From an uncultured Collinsella sp. (GTDB lineage Bacteria; Actinomycetota; Coriobacteriia; Coriobacteriales; Coriobacteriaceae), in contig CAAENO010000227.1 in assembly GCA_900757385.1 (NCBI GenBank), forward strand, positions 1 through 6,113: a stretch of DNA of 6,113 nt, read 5' to 3'. The position numbers and the translations under genes were made by a program. Positions within the stretch are counted from its first letter, which is position 1; each line of letters opens with the position of its first letter. Positions 5,215-6,113 of the stretch are shown here, piece by piece. The notes beneath the pieces were generated by a model that searched no databases, had not been told where the DNA came from, and was given only the letters and a program-made list of their open reading frames with translations.

Positions 5215-5226
5215 CCGTATATACGG
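5215..5226. promoter_or_regulatory. Perfect 12-bp palindrome upstream of the TPR-like gene
   Basis: CCGTATATACGG is a perfect palindrome between the tRNA terminator and the TPR-like gene, next to a TTGACC on the minus strand. It may be an operator or hold a TATATA -10 box for the TPR-smpB operon. No well-spaced -35/-10 pair was found, so this is tentative. Confidence 0.25.
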
Positions 5227-5235
5227 TCAATACAC

Positions 5236-5263
5236 AAAACCCGGGTCTCTTGCGAGGCCCGGG
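5236..5263 (-). terminator. Rho-independent terminator of the tRNA-Gln/tRNA-Glu unit
   Basis: CCCGGG at 5240-5245 and 5258-5263 form a stem, extended by inner CTC/GAG pairs after one mismatch. On the minus strand the stem is followed by TTTTGTGT. It starts 14 nt beyond the 3' end of tRNA-Glu and should end the two-tRNA transcript before the TPR-like gene. Confidence 0.82.
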
Positions 5264-5277
5264 CGTTCATTTGTGGG

Positions 5278-5351
5278 TAGCCCGTACCAGATTCGAACTG
5301 GTGATCTCCGCCTTGAGAGGGCGGCGTCCTAAACCGCTAGACGAACGGGCC
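5278..5351 (-). tRNA. tRNA-Glu (anticodon CTC)
   Basis: A full 74-nt cloverleaf reads on the minus strand. The acceptor stem is GGCCCGT/ACGGGCT with a G1-U72 wobble. The D arm is GTCTAGCGGTTTAGGAC, the anticodon stem CCGCC/GGCGG with loop CTCTCAA (anticodon CTC, reads GAG), and the T arm ACCAG-TTCGAAT-CTGGT. The discriminator is A73. The 3' CCA is not encoded (CCC follows A73) and must be added by the CCA-adding enzyme. It lies 17 nt downstream of tRNA-Gln and shares its transcript. Confidence 0.95.
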
Positions 5352-5368
5352 ATATGTAGCAAATGCAA

Positions 5369-5442
5369 TGGCTGGGATGGAGGGAGTCGAACCCCCATTG
5401 ACGGAACCAGAATCCGCTGTCCTGCCATTAGACGACATCCCA
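5369..5442 (-). tRNA. tRNA-Gln (anticodon CTG), CCA encoded
   Basis: The minus strand gives a full cloverleaf: acceptor TGGGATG/CATCCCA with the U1-A72 pair typical of tRNA-Gln, D arm GTCTAATGGCAGGAC, anticodon stem GCGGA/TCCGT with loop TTCTGGT (anticodon CTG, reads CAG), and T arm GGGGG-TTCGACT-CCCTC. The discriminator is G73, followed by an encoded CCA (complement of 5369-5371). It is the first gene of the two-tRNA unit. Confidence 0.95.
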
Positions 5443-5486
5443 ATGACTGCATCGCTGCGCTCGGCTGTGCCTTTGCGCAAGAAAGA

Positions 5487-5515
5487 AATATACGGGAAGT
5501 ACCGCCGTGACGCAA
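5487..5515 (-). promoter_or_regulatory. Candidate promoter of the tRNA unit
   Basis: On the minus strand TTGCGT (complement of 5510-5515) and TATATT (complement of 5487-5492, five of six matches) are exactly 17 nt apart. Transcription would start near 5480, about 38 nt before tRNA-Gln. Immediately upstream of the -35 the DNA is A/T-rich with A- and T-runs (5521-5541), like the UP elements of stable-RNA promoters. Confidence 0.55.
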
Positions 5516-5536
5516 GCCCCAATTTTGACTTTTTTA

Positions 5537-5561
5537 AAATTCAGCCAAATTGGCCTAATTT
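5537..5561. repeat. 25-bp AT-rich imperfect palindrome
   Basis: AAATT at 5537-5541 and AATTT at 5557-5561 flank a central GCCAAATTGGC (5544-5554). Ten of twelve pairs match around the centre at 5549. It lies between the tRNA promoter and the plus-strand gene at 5719 and could be an operator for either. It is unlikely to be a terminator because no gene ends here. Confidence 0.5.
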
Positions 5562-5718
5562 AGTCCAACCCGTGAAGGACCTGTGAAGCCGACCGCTGCA
5601 CACGAAGGGCAAAACGCCGCGAGCGGTAGCCGTCAACCGTTGGCAGATTCTACCGAGAAAACGATAGCACCAGGCAACACAATCGAAGTATCAATGATCA
5701 CGTAGATATCGAGGCGCC

Positions 5719-6113
5719 ATGGACGAAGAGCTTGATTACCTATGGGAGACCCTGGGCCTCGAGATCACTGCTGACCTTTGGCCCGAACGGGACAAAATCC
5801 ATCCCACTCTGCGCCCCGCCATCACGGTGATGCAGGCAAAATACCGCCGTGCATCCTTTTTGATCATGCGGATGTCATGGCACGCGGGACTCCCCGACCT
5901 TAAGCGAATCCAGGCAAGCCTCGTCGAGCTGTCCGGCATGCCGACCGTCATATCCGAGGCGCGCCTGGAGCAGCGCCAGCGCGAGCGACTGCAACAGCAG
6001 CGGATTCCCTTTATCTGCCCCGGCATTCAGGCATACCTGCCCTTTATGGACGAGGAGTACTGGAGCGGCAAGCCCAACAAGCACGTAAAGGTCTACGATC
6101 CGCACGAATGGGC
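5719..6113 (+). CDS. Unrecognised protein, possible N-terminal domain of a MarR-like regulator (runs off right edge)
   Basis: The frame is open from ATG 5719 to the window end, 131 codons plus two bases. A stop (TGA) in the same frame at 5695 makes this the first possible ATG. GAGG at 5711-5714 is a weak Shine-Dalgarno only 4 nt away. The part seen has an acidic start (MDEELDYLWETLGLEI), a middle segment FLIMRMSWHAGLPDLKRIQA, then LVELSGMPTVISEARLEQRQ and the ending QQRIPFICPGIQAYLPFM. The last pattern (IPFI, then PG, Q, YLPF) recalls a domain that precedes a winged helix in poorly described MarR-family proteins of gut anaerobes. If so, the DNA-binding part lies beyond the window. That the frame codes is well supported by composition; the family is tentative, from memory of the motif. 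Confidence 0.7.
   Translation, partial: MDEELDYLWETLGLEITADLWPERDKIHPTLRPAITVMQAKYRRASFLIMRMSWHAGLPDLKRIQASLVELSGMPTVISEARLEQRQRERLQQQRIPFICPGIQAYLPFMDEEYWSGKPNKHVKVYDPHEW

Noticed and set aside
5148..5510. A plus-strand open frame crossing both tRNA genes.
   Set aside because: It is a by-product of reading tRNA genes as protein; both cloverleaves are complete on the other strand.

Overview
The window looks like chromosomal DNA from a GC-rich anaerobic actinobacterium. Gene content and codon style suggest a Coriobacteriia member such as Collinsella; this is inference from style, not a database match. Supporting signs are GC-rich coding DNA with AT-rich promoters, strong purine Shine-Dalgarno sequences 5-8 nt before almost every ATG, and a flavin reductase next to a small rubredoxin, which is a typical anaerobe pair.

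Layout from left to right: (1) 1-966, minus strand: the first 322 codons of the glutamate synthase large subunit (gltB), which runs off the left edge. (2) 967-1293: a divergent intergenic region with a long perfect-looking hairpin (1102-1154) and a candidate promoter/operator for mntH. (3) 1294-2550, plus strand: an Nramp-family Mn2+/Fe2+ transporter (mntH) with the metal-binding motifs intact but two usually conserved positions changed. (4) 2551-2858: a convergent intergenic region with four copies of one repeat unit arranged as two successive hairpins, then the minus-strand terminator of the rubredoxin gene. (5) 2859-3002 and 3092-3595, minus strand: a 47-residue rubredoxin and a 167-residue flavin reductase. 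Together they match the two halves of the fused high-molecular-weight rubredoxin (Hrb) of acetogens. (6) 3596-3801: a strong minus-strand terminator and another long hairpin in the smpB 3' region. (7) 3802-5179, minus strand: smpB, overlapped by a TPR-like helical-repeat gene of unknown role. (8) 5236-5442, minus strand: a tRNA-Gln(CTG)-tRNA-Glu(CTC) transcription unit with its own terminator, and an AT-rich promoter just upstream. (9) 5719-6113, plus strand: the 5' part of an unrecognised ORF that resembles the N-terminal domain of MarR-like regulators and runs off the right edge.

Functionally this is mainly housekeeping: ammonia assimilation, manganese import, electron transfer probably linked to O2/NO detoxification, ribosome rescue and tRNA supply. 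No CRISPR array, insertion sequence, phage gene or defence system is visible. The least explained sequence is the set of long-armed hairpins (arms of 19-23 nt), found in three separate intergenic regions.
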